Assembly: GCA_028829895.1 (NCBI GenBank) | Contig: CM054181.1 | Coordinates: 11,862,501 to 11,926,500, forward strand | Source of the DNA: Sinotaia quadrata | Taxonomy: Eukaryota; Mollusca; Gastropoda; Architaenioglossa; Viviparidae | Length of the DNA stretch: 64,000 nucleotides | Direction: 5' to 3' | Shown: piece by piece, positions 34,346-46,140 of the stretch | Position numbering within the stretch: position 1 is the stretch's first letter | Layout: every line of letters starts with the position of its first letter | The notes under the pieces: model-generated | What the model saw: the letters and a program-made list of their open reading frames with translations, nothing else | Told to the model about the DNA's origin: nothing | Databases searched by the model: none | Made by a program: the position numbers and the translations under genes

Positions 34346-35259
34346 TAACCTTAGCAAGCAAGTGATTGCTTTAGTAGACATTTAGACCACAAGGGAACAA
34401 CTATATTTTGGAACCAAATTGTTTTAACATTACTGAGTAGATGGTCGTGCAGACCGACACGTGTTGTTTAAAACTTTGATTTTATTGGTTTGTTGGAAGA
34501 TGAAGGTTGTATTGATTGGATCATGATGAGTGGTTTGTTCGGTAGACAGTTAGATCTGCGGTGTTGCAGGGTCGTATTTAACGATAGGATCAATAGTCTA
34601 TTAGACCCTTGGTATTTGGACCATATTGATTAATATTTGGTCGAAATAGGCCACTTTGTTTGAAGCTTACAAACTATTATTTCAACTGCAGAATATAGCA
34701 CTGAAATAAAAGCTGCGAGAACAGGTTATTTTCATCAGATGATAGATTGTTTCTACCAGGAAATTGTTCAAATGTCAGTATGGCTTCAAATATTGAATAT
34801 TTCGTAAACATAGCTGTGAAAGTTAATGCAGACAAGTCAAGTCCCTTTGAGGTTATAAATAAGTACAAAGATGAGGGACTTTAAAAAAAAAAAAAAAACT
34901 TAAATGGTATTTCAAGACAATAGAAGTGTTTAAGTGTCATTAAAGATAATGCTTTATTTAACTTTTAATGTTTTCAGGATACGTCATATAGCTTGTTGAA
35001 ATGTTAGTTAGGAAATTAATTGTTTATCTTGAAAAGTATACAAGGACCCATATCACTAACAATAAAATATTAATTAGAGATATATTTCGTTTAAAACTGT
35101 TATAAATCTTCTATAGAAATTAAGCTGTGGATATAGATTGCGGTAAGAGCCAAAACAGCGATGACCTTATACCTAAGCACATTATTCACAAATAATACTG
35201 ACACAGCCAACTATCCTGAAGTAGATTTGAATGATGACGAATCTTCAGCTGCCGTGACA
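34346..35259. other. AT-rich DNA, no gene seen
   Basis: The first 300 bp keep faint traces of the 49-bp array (TTAGACC, TTTGGACCATATTGA). The rest is AT-rich with an A run at about 34884-34899. Confidence 0.5.
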
Positions 35260-35665
35260 TTGCCATAGTAACAGAACAAAAATAAGTATTCAGTGAATGC
35301 TACAAGCACCAGTGTACAACAGTAATAAAACTGATACATATTCAGCGTAACCTTCCTGTGCCAGTGAACAAAATCGTATTCTGTATACGCTACAAGTACT
35401 AGCATATAACGGCAACAGAACAAAATCGTATTCTGTATACGCTACAAGCACTAGCATATAATGGCAACAGAACAAAATCGTATTCTGTATACGCTACAAG
35501 CACTAGCATATAATGGCAACAGAACAGAATCGTATTCTCTTTATATACTACAAGCACTAGCGTGTAATAGCAATAGAGGAAAAATACGTATTCTGTATAT
35601 ATATACACACTGTTGTACAACAGCAATAGAAAAAAATACGTACTCTATATATGCGCGTGCATAAA
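35260..35665. repeat. 52-bp minisatellite, about 7 units
   Basis: ACAAGCACTAGCATATAATG then GCAACAGAACAAAATCGTAT and TCTGTATACGCT repeats every 52 bp (35392 and 35444). Outer units are diverged. Overlapping minus-strand frames with TEYDFV-like repeats are translations of it. Confidence 0.92.
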
Positions 35666-36596
35666 AATCAAAGTATGCAGATGAAATCATTGTCGCCGCT
35701 ATACCCTGGGGTGACTTTGTAATAATGAATTATATCAAACATGTGTAGTTAGTTATGATACAAGACACATACAAGTGCCAATGCAGAGTATGGGTCACTG
35801 GTTGTTTGTGTATATCTGCAACAGTTACACCATATAGTTGTACATCGCCAAGTTTGGCTCCGCCCCCACTCAGATCTGGCAATGTTTATGAATAAAGATA
35901 TATGACCTTAAATAGACGAATAGGGAAATACCATTTATATAATAACAAGAAACTTAATTAAAGAAAACTTAACAAGATTTAGAAAAACAAAAGTTCATCA
36001 TAAGCCAGTTTGCTATACTGTAGTCACTTTCATGATCAACACTTTATTCATGCACTGGAATGACATCACAGTCTGGTAGACTTCAATCTCCCAATGGCAA
36101 TCAGATCAAAGTCAGAATCATGCCAGGGACAAAATAACCAAGATAAAACAGAACTGCCAAAACAGTCAAACGCCACACAGGCAACCAGCCACAAAGGCAG
36201 ACAGCTACAAAACACAGCAGTCAAAAATAAAAACCTGAAAAAGAAACAATTGCAATGTCTAAGCATCCAGCCAATTGCTATATTAATAAATACTAAGTCT
36301 GGTATAAGCCTCTGAAAGAAAGAAATGTTAACATGTTCAAAATAAAACATAGCATATAACATCCTAATAAACCTAACCATTCCTACAATACAAAGACATT
36401 TTACCTTATGCAGCCAAGGGTTTTGGGAAGGACTATGATTCCCAGTTGCCATCCAAAGACAATTTCAGAACGAGTGAAGATAAAATTTTACTATCGCCCT
36501 TCTATCACCCTTGGAATCACACCTGTGTTTGTTAGACACGCTTTCGATCTGACCAGTTACTTATCACTAATACAGATTATGCCTTTCTAATGACTT
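35666..36596. other. Non-repetitive DNA with an unassigned open frame
   Basis: Contains the 36066-36452 frame described separately and a CCGCCCCCACTC patch at about 35870. No other feature recognised. Confidence 0.45.
36066..36452 (-). other. Unassigned 128-codon open frame
   Basis: It begins MATGNHSPSQNPWLHKVKCL and is rich in Phe, Leu, Cys and Trp in its second half (FLTAVFCSCLPLWLVACVAF), which would score as membrane-spanning. It is not built from a tandem repeat. The opposite strand is A-rich, which alone yields Phe/Leu-rich minus frames, so the hydrophobicity may come from composition. No family recognised. Confidence 0.18.
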
Positions 36597-36786
36597 CTAA
36601 ACACACACGCTGACCTAGCTAACAATGCTTTGCGTTGTATACCAAAACACACACGTGGACCTAGCTAACAATGCTTTGCGTTGTATACCAAAACACACAC
36701 GCTGACCTAGCTAACAATGCTTTGCGTTGTATACCAAAACACACACGCTGACCTAGCTAACAATGCTTTGCATTGTATACCAAAAC
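36597..36786. repeat. 46-bp minisatellite, 4 units
   Basis: AAAACACACACGCTGACCTA then GCTAACAATGCTTTGCGTTG and TATACC repeats every 46 bp. Only one or two substitutions per unit (GTGGACC, GCATTG), so it appears recent. Confidence 0.95.
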
Positions 36787-37084
36787 ACGCACATGTGCCG
36801 CAAAAATAATTAAAATAAATAGACACCTATCTGCCCCAAACATCAAACACAGTCAATAAATCTACCACCATGCAGGACTCATTGGTTCAGGACCTCACTT
36901 CTAAACCAACATGATGCAATACACACATTCAAATTAATAATTTAAATGCAACAATGAAAATTTATATAAAATATATTGGGAAAATTCCCCATCATACAAC
37001 AATCATACAAATGTAAAAGAACTAAAATGAAATATTTAAATAAACTGACCAGATGACATATGTACAATTAAAATAGTAATTCAC

Positions 37085-37195
37085 TACAATTTCCAAACAT
37101 TTCAATTCATTGACTTAAATATGATAGTAATCCAACATTTAAGTCCATTGACTTAAATACGACAGTATTCCAAATATTTAAATCCATTGACAACG
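37085..37195. repeat. 38-39-bp repeat, about 3 units
   Basis: CATTGACTTAAATACGACAG then TATTCCAAATATTTAAATC occurs at about 37108, 37146 and 37185. Confidence 0.85.
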
Positions 37196-37264
37196 ATCCA
37201 GTGATTAAGACTAACACAACGGCGATTCAAAGACGTTTTACATAACTGAGATGGTCGGCAGAAA

Positions 37265-37720
37265 CTATATTTCAAGACACACATTATGACACATTATGTG
37301 CGAATTGCACATCTAGACAATGTTTGAGTCATTGGAATATATTTAAAGATATTCACATTACAGTGTTCTTGACAATGTGAACACTACTTTAGGAGCTCAT
37401 AAGTGTATTTCAAGATATACACATTCAGTTTTCTTGGCAGTGTAAATATTGCTTTAGTAACTCATAAATATATTTCAAGATATACATATTAAATGATAAT
37501 GTTACACCAAGAAAATGTTTGACTCATTAAGCATATTTCAAGATGTATACATTGTAATGCTTGTGACACTGTTGACAATGCTTGAGTCTATTAAATGCAT
37601 TTCAAGACCTAAGCACAGTATTAGCAAATGGCATTTCCTGACAATATTTGAGTACTGTAAATACATTTAAAGACATTCACATCACTTGTTGATAATATAT
37701 TAAACAATGTTTGATTAGTT
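37265..37720. repeat. Degenerate repeat of about 66 bp
   Basis: CATTTCAAGATATACACATT, followed by TTCTTGACAATGT-like sequence and TTGAGTCATTAAA, recurs about seven times with strong divergence. Confidence 0.72.
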
Positions 37721-38520
37721 TAGTTATATATATATTATATGTTGACACTATAAGAGTCTTAGAACTCGTATCAAGACACGCATTACAATGCCAATGAAAT
37801 GGTTTCAAGACACATTTTACTATGCTAACGACACTTTATATCTTAAATCGTCTATAGATACTTCTAGGCAGAAACACAATATGATATTAAAGGCTATCTT
37901 TATAATACGTGACATCTGCAGAATATTCAAAACCGCACCCCCCACTCCTTAAAGTGGTAATAAACTATTTTGAGAAAGATCGACCGAAATAATTGTTTAA
38001 AAATACTTAGCTTATTGGAGTAAAGTACAGCTGACTTTCAGGTGTGTTGTGTAGTGACATCACTAAAGGGTAAAAAACGATTTGCAAAGTTCTTATTTCA
38101 CGCTATGATTATATTGCACCTCAGAGAGAAGTTGGGGTACTTTGTATTTCTTGAAAAGACAACAAAATAATAGAAAGAAAAGCGTTTCCTCTCCAGTTCT
38201 ATTTTTGTGAAGATGACGTAAGCGTGCCTGATTATAACTCATTGTTGTCGTTTTGTAACTGCATACACGTCATTTGATGAAAATACTGTTCATTGATGAA
38301 CAGAATGAACTATTCTCATCAAATTCTAACACAAGAAATGAAAGTTCATGCCTTTATGTCACAGAGCCAATGGCGAAAATCATGAAAGTAACCAGTGTGG
38401 CTTTAGAGTAGAGTAGATGTAGAGTACTATCGACTAAGCCGGATGCTACAGTATTCATTTTTCAGGTTAAAACATATTTTTTGCCTTGAATATTACTTCG
38501 AACTATCCCACGGGGTGGTC
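37721..38520. other. AT-rich sequence, no gene seen
   Basis: Nothing recognisable apart from a CACCCCCCACTCC patch at 37935 and ordinary AT-rich DNA. Confidence 0.55.
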
Positions 38521-38780
38521 TGAGTGCTCGCTATGTACTGTTAGTACTTAGAGCCACCACGCTGAAAGCTGCTTGCGTTGTGGGCTGAGTGCTCGCTATG
38601 TACTGTTAGTACTTAAAGCCACCACGCTGAAAGCTGCTTGCGTTGTGGGCTGAGTGCTCGCTATGTACTGTTAGTACTTAAAGCCACCACGCTGAAAGCT
38701 GCTTGCGTTGTGGGCTGAGTGCTCGCTATGTACTGTTCGTACTTAAAGCCACCACGCTGAAAGCTGCTTGCGTTGTGGGC
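38521..38780. repeat. 65-bp tandem repeat, 4 near-identical units
   Basis: TGAGTGCTCGCTATGTACTG starts at 38521, 38586, 38651 and 38716. Units differ at only two or three positions (TTAGAGCC/TTAAAGCC, TTAGTAC/TTCGTAC). Each contains the near-palindrome GTACTGTTAGTAC. More GC-rich than its surroundings. Confidence 0.97.
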
Positions 38781-39387
38781 TGTTTGCATCTAACGATCTC
38801 ATCGGGAATTTCAATTGCTGCCATTTGTACACGGACGCCGGGCGTCGGCAGTAAATAGAACTCTATCACGGTTAGTTGCCACGTCACAGGAATCAGCACA
38901 AAAGAGTGACAAAGGGTCGATAAATCATTTGACTACTTAAGCAGCATTCTAGCCGTGGTGGCCCCCTGTACTGCCTTTCTGAAAATGAATTTAAGGCATC
39001 GACATCATTTGTTTCAGTTTCTTCGATATCCATTTTGTCTCTCAACTCTTTAGAGTAGAAGTCAGCATCATTGATAAAATAAAAAAAAATCTGTTGTCTT
39101 TCACCGAAGAAGATGATTGACACGCGTCATTATACGTCGTACTGCCATTGTTCAGCTTTTGACCGCATTGAGAGAAAAGCATAAGTGATGATCTTGACTG
39201 AAGTTTTATAGCTTTTCCCCACCTCACCTACACTGCCTGTTTAGTTACAAGATGAAAATAAATATATTCTTTGACTTTCACGGGTAATAATTAACAATAA
39301 TACACTAATTTGCTGACGTGTTGAGCTGGAACAATTGATGATGCATTCGACAGGCCGATTGCAAGAACTTCAGAAAAGCTGATAGGA
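38781..39387. other. Non-repetitive sequence, no gene seen
   Basis: Mixed composition with a CpG-containing patch near 38835 (GGACGCCGGGCGTCGG). Overlapping minus frames of 76 and 61 codons have no recognised motif. Confidence 0.5.
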
Positions 39388-39493
39388 ATGAGATAGATAG
39401 ATAGAGAGAGAGATAGAGAGATAGATAGATAGAGAGAGAGATAAATAGATAGATAGATAGATGATGGATGGATGGATAGACAGACAGACAGAC

Positions 39494-39557
<64 letters not shown>

Positions 39558-39663
39558 GAATGAAAGGATGGATGGATAGACAGACAGACAGATAGACAGA
39601 CAGACAGACAGACAGATATACAGATATATATTTATAGATAGATAGATAGATAGATAGATAGAT
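39388..39663. repeat. Composite GATA/GACA/GAGA microsatellite
   Basis: Blocks of GATA alternate with GACA, GATG and GAGA tetramers; GACA blocks lie at about 39478-39495 and 39580-39616. Confidence 0.97.
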
Positions 39664-39804
39664 CAGACAGATAGGTGGCAGACGTGGAATTTAGATTCTT
39701 GCTTAAATGAATAAGTATTTTGATTTGATTATGCTGCTCTCACCTTATAGGAACCCTCATGCTTGTATTTCAGAAATGTAAATTTTACAGCATGATTGAC
39801 ACTA

Positions 39805-40015
39805 ATTAACTCTTAGTCTCAGCCCATTGGCTGGTCTCATTCACATAAATATTAATCATTGGATAATAGAAAACTACTCACTCAGTTTGCATTACATCAG
39901 CAATCTAGAATATTCTTGTCTCGAGCTGTTAATTCAACTCACTTTCAAAAATAACACCGTAAGGAGTGCCCAAGGTCGGATAACTCTGACAATTTGCAAT
40001 TTATATAACAATATC
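39805..40015 (+). mobile_element. 3'-part fragment of the dispersed element
   Basis: CTCAGCCCATTGGCTGGTCT, ATCATTGGATAATAGAAAAC, GTGCCCAAGGTCGGATAACT and CAATTTATATAACAATAT match the distal part of the full-length copy in order. The terminal about 40 bp are lost where the 37-bp array begins. Confidence 0.85.
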
Positions 40016-40017
40016 TA

Positions 40018-40255
40018 CATTATATTGTACGAGTTGTTAACTATCACTATTATACACCATGTTCTACAAGTTGTTTACTATCACTATTATACACCATTGT
40101 GTACGAGTTGTTAACTATCACTATTATACACCATGTTCTACAAGTTGTTTACTATCACTATTATACACCATTGTGTACGAGTGGTTAACTATCACTATTA
40201 TACACCAATGTGTACGAGTGGTTAACTATCACTATTATTCACCATCTTGTACATG
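40018..40255. repeat. 37-bp minisatellite, 6 units, two alternating types
   Basis: CTATCACTATTATACACCAT starts at 40041, 40078, 40115, 40152 and 40189 (37 bp). Types TTGTGTACGAGTTGTTAA and GTTCTACAAGTTGTTTA alternate in the first four units, giving a 74-bp higher-order period. Confidence 0.95.
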
Positions 40256-40719
40256 AGAGTAACCAACGCTTTCGCCTATTCTTGTTTTACACGATCTTCC
40301 ATTTCACGGTATCCGCAACATATTAGATTTCACTGTAAATAGCCAAATCGTCTTCAGTGGCACTATTTTCAACGGATATTTTCGATTGCTCCTACAACGT
40401 AAAAAAAAAAAGAATGCCAAGCAGTCTTTTTAGATTAGACCTGAAACGCTGTAAGGCTTTTATGTACCGTTATCTGTAAATAATTAAAATCGTTTGATTG
40501 ATATATTTATTTATTTATTCTGAGGGATGAAGTATGCGATCTAGATTTTATGTAACTGTTCACTTCCCCCCCCCCCCTCCCTGCGTTTGGACACAGTTGC
40601 CTTATCCAAGATCTAATCACTTAGTCCTATATTTAGATTTATATATATATATATAAGTAAGTGATGATCTTTGCTTTTCCTGGAAAAGGCAGGAATGACG
40701 GAAGGTAACGGAAATGTTA
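40256..40719. other. Non-repetitive DNA with a C run
   Basis: Contains a run of about 12 C near 40566-40578, a short AT run near 40640 and TTTATTTATT near 40510. No gene seen. Confidence 0.55.
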
Positions 40720-40880
40720 TATTAGCTACTTGAAAGTTGTACAGAACGTGAGTTGAAATCTACTAACAGAAGTGATATATTAGAAAGTTGTACATAACGT
40801 GAGTTGAAATCTACTAACAGAAGTGATATATTAGTAAATCGAAATTTGTACATAACGTGAGGTGAAATCTTCCAAGTGAA
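40720..40880. repeat. 51-58-bp repeat, about 3 units
   Basis: TTGTACATAACGTGAGTTGA then AATCTACTAACAGAAGTGAT and ATATTAG occurs at about 40737, 40788 and 40846; the third unit carries an insertion and diverges. Confidence 0.9.
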
Positions 40881-41059
40881 GCCATAACAAACGAAGCAAT
40901 TGTTAAATATTACTGTGACGTCAAAGTAAGAACAGAACTTGAACGTAGTGACGTCACATTAATAAAATAAGCTGTGCTTTGTGACACATTTGCTTGAAAG
41001 GAAAACAACTAGCACATGAAAAAGCTAGAAGGACCATTGTGTATTATTAAAATAAATTC

Positions 41060-41930
41060 CACAATAATGAAGAAGCAACGTTTGTGGAAATATAAGCAGT
41101 ATTGTAGTAGCATAATGGTGAAATCTTAAGCAGTAATGAGTTAGCATAATGGTGGAACGTTAAGCAATAATGAAAGAGTACTATGGAGAAAAGTTAAACA
41201 ATAATGATGTGGGATAATGTAGTCAAGTTAAGCAATAATGAAGGGGTACTATGGAGAAAAGTTAAGCAATAATGAAGGGGTACTATGGAGAAAAGTTAAG
41301 CAATAATGAAGGGGTACTATGGAGAAAAGTTAAGCAATAATGATGTGGAATAATGTAGTCAAGTTAAGCAATAATGAATGGGTACTATGGAGAAAAGTTA
41401 AGCAATAATGAAGGGGTACTGTGGAGAAAAGTTAAGCAATAATGATGTGGAATAATGTAGTCAAGTTAAGCAATAATGAATGGGTACTGTGGAGAAAAGT
41501 TAAGCAATAATGATGTGGGATAATGTAGTCAAGTTAAGCAATAATGATGTGGGATAATGTAGTCAAGTTAAGCAATAATGAAGTGTCATAATCGAAGAAA
41601 GTTACGCAAAAATGAAGTGATATAATGAGGAAACGTTAATCAGTAATAAAGTAGTCTAATAGAGAAATTTTAAGCAATAATGAAAAGTGATATATTGGAA
41701 AAAGGATAAGTAATAATGACGTGGTAAAATAGAGAAAAGTTAAGCAATAATGACGTGGTAAAATAGAGAAAAGTTAAGCAATAAAGAAGTGGTAGAGTGG
41801 TTAAAAACTAAGTAGTATGAATAGATAGAACAAGTAGAAAGTTAAGCAATAATGAAATAGTATAATGGAGAAAAGTTAAGCAATTATGAAATTAAATAAC
41901 GTTTGGAAAATTAAGCAGTAAAGGAAATGG
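41060..41930. repeat. 34-bp minisatellite of two unit types, about 25 units
   Basis: AAGTTAAGCAATAATGA is common to all units. Type A ends AGGGGTACTATGGAGAA, type B ends TGTGGGATAATGTAGTC. From about 41160 to 41570 the order reads A B A A A B A A B A B B. Outer units are degenerate. The irregular mosaic suggests repeated unequal exchange or gene conversion. Confidence 0.95.
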
Positions 41931-42099
41931 CATAAGCAAAACGTAATATGGGTGACCTTGCTATGAGTAAAGGTTATGAATATGAAATGGCGTCATGGCT
42001 TTGCATGAGTTTAAATACAATATTATCTGTAATGTGATGCCTTTGAATGTGAGTCAAACAGCTTGATAAGAGTTTCCAGCTAATAGTTCGCTAATTTAC

Positions 42100-42440
42100 T
42101 TACCTAGAGTAAACTAGTCTACTAACTAATTCACTAGTTTACTTACCTACAGTACAACAGTGGGCAAACTAGTCTACTAGTTTAGTTACCTACAGTACAA
42201 CAGTGGACAAACTGGTCTACTAGTTTACTTACCTACAGTACAACAGTGGACAAACTAGTCTACTAGTTTAGTTACCTACAGTACAACAGTGGGCAAACTG
42301 GTCTACTAGTTTACTTACCCACAGTACAACAATGGACAAACTGGTCTATTAGTTTACTTACCTACAGTACAACAGTGGACAAACTGGTCTATTAGTTTAC
42401 TTACCTTTCGCTAGTTTGCTTACCTACAGTACCTACAGTA
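42100..42440. repeat. 43-bp minisatellite, about 7 units
   Basis: CTAGTTTACTTACCTACAGT then ACAACAGTGGACAAACTGGT and CTA repeats every 43 bp (42181 and 42224). Units vary in TTTAGTTA/TTTACTTA and AACTAG/AACTGG. Confidence 0.95.
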
Positions 42441-43224
42441 AATTTAATTTTGCTTTATTTTCTATTAAGGTTCTATTGTATTTTAATTAACTTTTTATTT
42501 TGCTTAATTTAATTTTACTTTACTGATTATAATGAAGCATAAATAACAGATATGCGTTCGCGCGCACCCAGACACACATTTAGCACATACAAAAGTGTAC
42601 ACTTTCATAAACATACAACTATATGTATCTTTCGCACATCTTTTTTTCATAAAAGGGATAGCAGCTCCAAAAGAGAATACTAGCAAAACATGTAAGCATT
42701 TCAATGACTATATTTCTATAAATAATACTTATTACAATTTATGTCTAAAAGTCAAATTTAATCTATATAAAGCTTAGCTTTCATTACACAACAAGAGTAT
42801 GATATTCGACAAAACGTTGTAGTCTTCTTGAAATCGATTCTAGAACCAAAGAGCATGCCGTTTTGCAGTACCTCATGTCGGACATGTTTCTCGTAATGAA
42901 ACGTGGGCAACGTCCTTGTTCCGTCCTCGACTACTCGCATTGCTTGTCTGTAACCCAGCGTTGACTAGAGTTATGTGCTCCTGAATTGATTCCCATTGAT
43001 GGTGGCAGCAATATCTCCTCTTATGATAGTGTCCATTAGACGTGACCGCCTTTACACGTTTCTGTCGCTGCTTTCTCCTAGGCTGCAGTGCTGGCGATTT
43101 GCCATCTTTACAGACCCAACAATATGAATGTTCATAGCTTTGCCAGAAACTAATTTCTTTTCTCCACAACGCCTGATATGTTGTACATATTTGAAAAACG
43201 AATCGATACCTGTGGTAATTTCAC
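42441..43224. other. Non-repetitive DNA with minus-strand open frames
   Basis: Frames of 98 codons (42873-43169) and 60 codons (42758-42940) overlap on the minus strand. The first is basic (RRKQRQKRVK, HYHKRRYCCHH). Neither matches a family I recognise. GC is somewhat higher at 42840-43120 than around it, so a decayed coding relic or an exon is possible but unproven. Confidence 0.4.
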
Positions 43225-43325
43225 TCTGGTGTTCTACGCGCGCGTGCACACACACAGACGCACTCACAGTTCGTACAACACGCTCGCATACTCGCGCACA
43301 CAAACACACACACAAACACACACAA
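43225..43325. repeat. CA-rich interrupted microsatellite
   Basis: CACACACA blocks separated by GACGCACTCACA and CTCGCGCACA. Cys-Val or His-Thr repeat frames here are artefacts. Confidence 0.92.
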
Positions 43326-44402
43326 CACTGCCCTGCATTTCACCGTATTTTTTCTTTCTATCCCTATGTGTATGTCTCTCTATTTATAATATATGTGTCT
43401 TTCTTTCTCTTGATCTCTGTTTATTGGTTTGTCTGTCTCACTGTCTCCCTCATTATTTAAGTCTTTTATAATTTTGAATATTAACAAATGGGTAATTGTA
43501 AGTCAACATTGGATATAAATGTTTCTATTGATTAGTAATTTATTATAGCTTGTGAATAAATGTTAATCTATAATCTTCTCTGCTTTCCTTTTCTTTCCAA
43601 GTCGTCAATACCGGTTACAAATGCACACACTCTCTCCGAATAGATCTTATACAGGACGACACACTTTAAAGTAAATGAGATCATTTTCCAAGACGTCAAT
43701 ACTGGTTACAAATACCCACACTATCTTCAGAGAGTTTATATAGAGTACGACACGCTTTTTAAATATTTGAAATAATTTTACAGTATTTTAAAACATTGCA
43801 TCTTTTGTAAGGTCTCACTGGCTCGCAAATATTGCATTATATGTAATGAATTAATTAGCACAGTAAGATGTTTTTATTAGCAAATTGATATTTTAAAAAT
43901 ATTAATGACTTTTTATAATAAAGCTGTAAGACTTAGAAATGCATCATAAACAAAAAATATAACCTGAAGTTTGACTAGAGCTGTGATACACGAAGAAATG
44001 CAAAGCAGTTATCAAATTTATCGAAAATATTCTTTAAACAGTAAATCATATGTTGATTAAGGACACACATACACAAACATGCAAACAAGTAAAACAACCC
44101 ACAATACATTGTGGAATCCAAACTACAACCTAAATATCAGAAACATTCACAACATATCGGAAAATTGTCAGGGGATTTTTTGCACCTAACATAGTAATAC
44201 CAGCCAAAACGATAGCAAATGCCACCGTTAATTCCAAAGATCATCTATGTCACGTGCACAGACGCAGATTAGACCCACGGTCCTTGTACTCGTTTCAGTG
44301 CAGCAGGTCAACCAACGTTGTCATGACAAGAGGGGTGAGGGGCGGAGTCAGGATGACTAGATTGCTAAACTTTGTATAAACACAATTTTACTAACATTAT
44401 AA
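43326..44402. other. AT-rich DNA with a 91-bp pair
   Basis: TTCCAAGTCGTCAATACCGG then TTACAAATGCACACACT recurs 91 bp later (about 43595 and 43686) as a diverged tandem pair. A pyrimidine-rich patch spans about 43350-43460. No gene seen. Confidence 0.55.
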
Positions 44403-44445
44403 TCAATCGATCGATCTATCTATCGATCGATCTATCTATCGATCG

Positions 44446-44492
<47 letters not shown>
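44403..44492. repeat. ATCT/ATCGATCG microsatellite
   Basis: Three blocks of ATCGATCGATCT lead into a pure (ATCT)n run. The ATCGATCGAT blocks are palindromic. Confidence 0.96.
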
Positions 44493-44493
<1 letters not shown>

Positions 44494-44525
44494 GTAATTA
44501 AGTTGCAAACAAGAGTGGTATATAC

Positions 44526-44615
44526 GTAGGACAAGTTGAGTTTTGTATTGCAAATAAGAGGGGTAATTATGTAGGACAAGTTGAGTTTTGTATTGCAGCA
44601 ATATAGCGCGTGGAT
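44526..44615. repeat. 45-bp tandem pair
   Basis: GTAGGACAAGTTGAGTTTTG then TATTGCAAATAAGAGGGGT occurs at 44526 and 44571; the second unit is incomplete. Confidence 0.88.
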
Positions 44616-44679
44616 TGAAACTCTGGAACTCTACAATTATAACATTTTCTATTGATCTTTTTGCTTCACAAAAAGGGAC

Positions 44680-45090
44680 AGCCTGTTACACAATAATAGT
44701 CTCCCTTAGTTACGCAGTGATAGTCTTCATAATTTACGCACTAATAGTCTCCCTGAGTTATACATTGTTACTCTCTTTAGTAATGTAGTATTCCTTAGTT
44801 ACACAGTAATAGTCTCTCGTAATTAAGCAGTAATAGTCTCCATAGTTATGCAGTAATAGTCTCCCTAATTTATTCAGTCACCTTAGCTACGCAGTAATAG
44901 TCTCCCAAAATTATGCAGTCTCCCCTAGTTATGCAGTAATAGTCTCCTTAGGTTACGCAATCTGCACAAATATCCTTAAGTTACGCAGTAATAGTCTCCC
45001 TACGTTACATAGTAATAGTCTCCACAAGTTCCACAATCTCCATAAGCCTCCTTAAGTTACGCAGTGACAGTCTCCATAAACTGTACATTG
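44680..45090. repeat. Degenerate 23-bp minisatellite, about 17 units
   Basis: GTTACGCAGTAATAGTCTCC followed by CTA recurs across 400 bp. Several units lost 5-10 bp (for example those reading AATTTATTCAGTCACC), so the register drifts. Confidence 0.9.
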
Positions 45091-45269
45091 CTACCTTAAC
45101 TACATATTCGAACACTATTTCATTACAAATAAATCAACAAAAGTTTAAGTAAAATATGTCAATTGGCTCTGCATTATAATGTGTACTAAATATAAACACA
45201 TTCAAGTCAATTATTTGTCAAATATTCCACATGACACTGGTAACTGCCACGTTGAATCATGTTTTTATA

Positions 45270-45530
45270 ACCAACAAAGTAAAGAGGAAATAGCTATCTC
45301 AAGTTAAAATTAATTTCATTGTATTTGCTGTCATAACCAACAAATAAAGAGGAACTAGCTATCTCAAGTTAATATTAATTACAGCGTATTTGCTGTCATA
45401 ACTGACGTAGTCAATAGGAAATAACTATCTCAAACCAATACTAATTTCAGGGTATTTGCTGTCATAACTGACGTAGTCAACAGGAAATAACTATCTCAAA
45501 CCAATACTAATTTCAGTGTATTTGGTATTT
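45270..45530. repeat. 65-66-bp repeat, 4 units
   Basis: GTATTTGCTGTCATAACTGA then CGTAGTCAACAGGAAATAAC and TATCTCAAACCAATACTAAT; GCTGTCAT at 45327, 45392 and 45458. The last two full units are nearly identical, the first two diverged. Confidence 0.93.
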
Positions 45531-45789
45531 TAACGCGTTTGTATTGTGAAAAAAAACATTCAAAGTTTCACACGGCTTCAAAACAACAATTATAATTGAA
45601 CATGTTAGCACCTTCATTTTATTTGGTCTAGAATTGTTACGAAGAGATGCTTCAAGACACAAAGAAACACACTCACAAAAAACGTTTAGTGTTTACGTAA
45701 TTTGGAGTGTGATGTCGCAAATTTTAAAGATTTTTAAGTAAGACACTGTCAAAGTCCACTTTAAAAAAAAAATGTAATGTCTTTTTCTA

Positions 45790-46140
45790 TCGGATCTGTG
45801 CATCACACCAAGTGCCAAACCACATATGTACAGCGAAACCAGACGATATCACGCTTAGCCATACAATATAGTCATAAACCACAGATTTTAGCGCTAATTC
45901 ACACTATATAATACCAAACCACACCACAGGATATAGCATTAAACCACACGATATAGCACCCTCCAATTACACTATAAAATGCCAATCCACACTATACAGC
46001 ACTAAGCCACGTTTATTGTGCAAAACCACACTATATAGCCCCACCCCACCCCCCAATTACGCTGTTAAATGCCAATCCACACAATACAGCACTAAGCCAC
46101 ATTTATTGTGCAAAACCACACGATAAGCGCCCAAGCACGC
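45790..46140. repeat. Degenerate repeat of about 33-40 bp, plus a longer duplication
   Basis: CCACACTATATAGCACYAA-like units recur. A longer block with CAATTACRCTRTWAAATGCC then AATCCACACWATACAGCACT and AAGCCACRTTTATTGTGC occurs at about 45955 and 46055. Confidence 0.82.
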
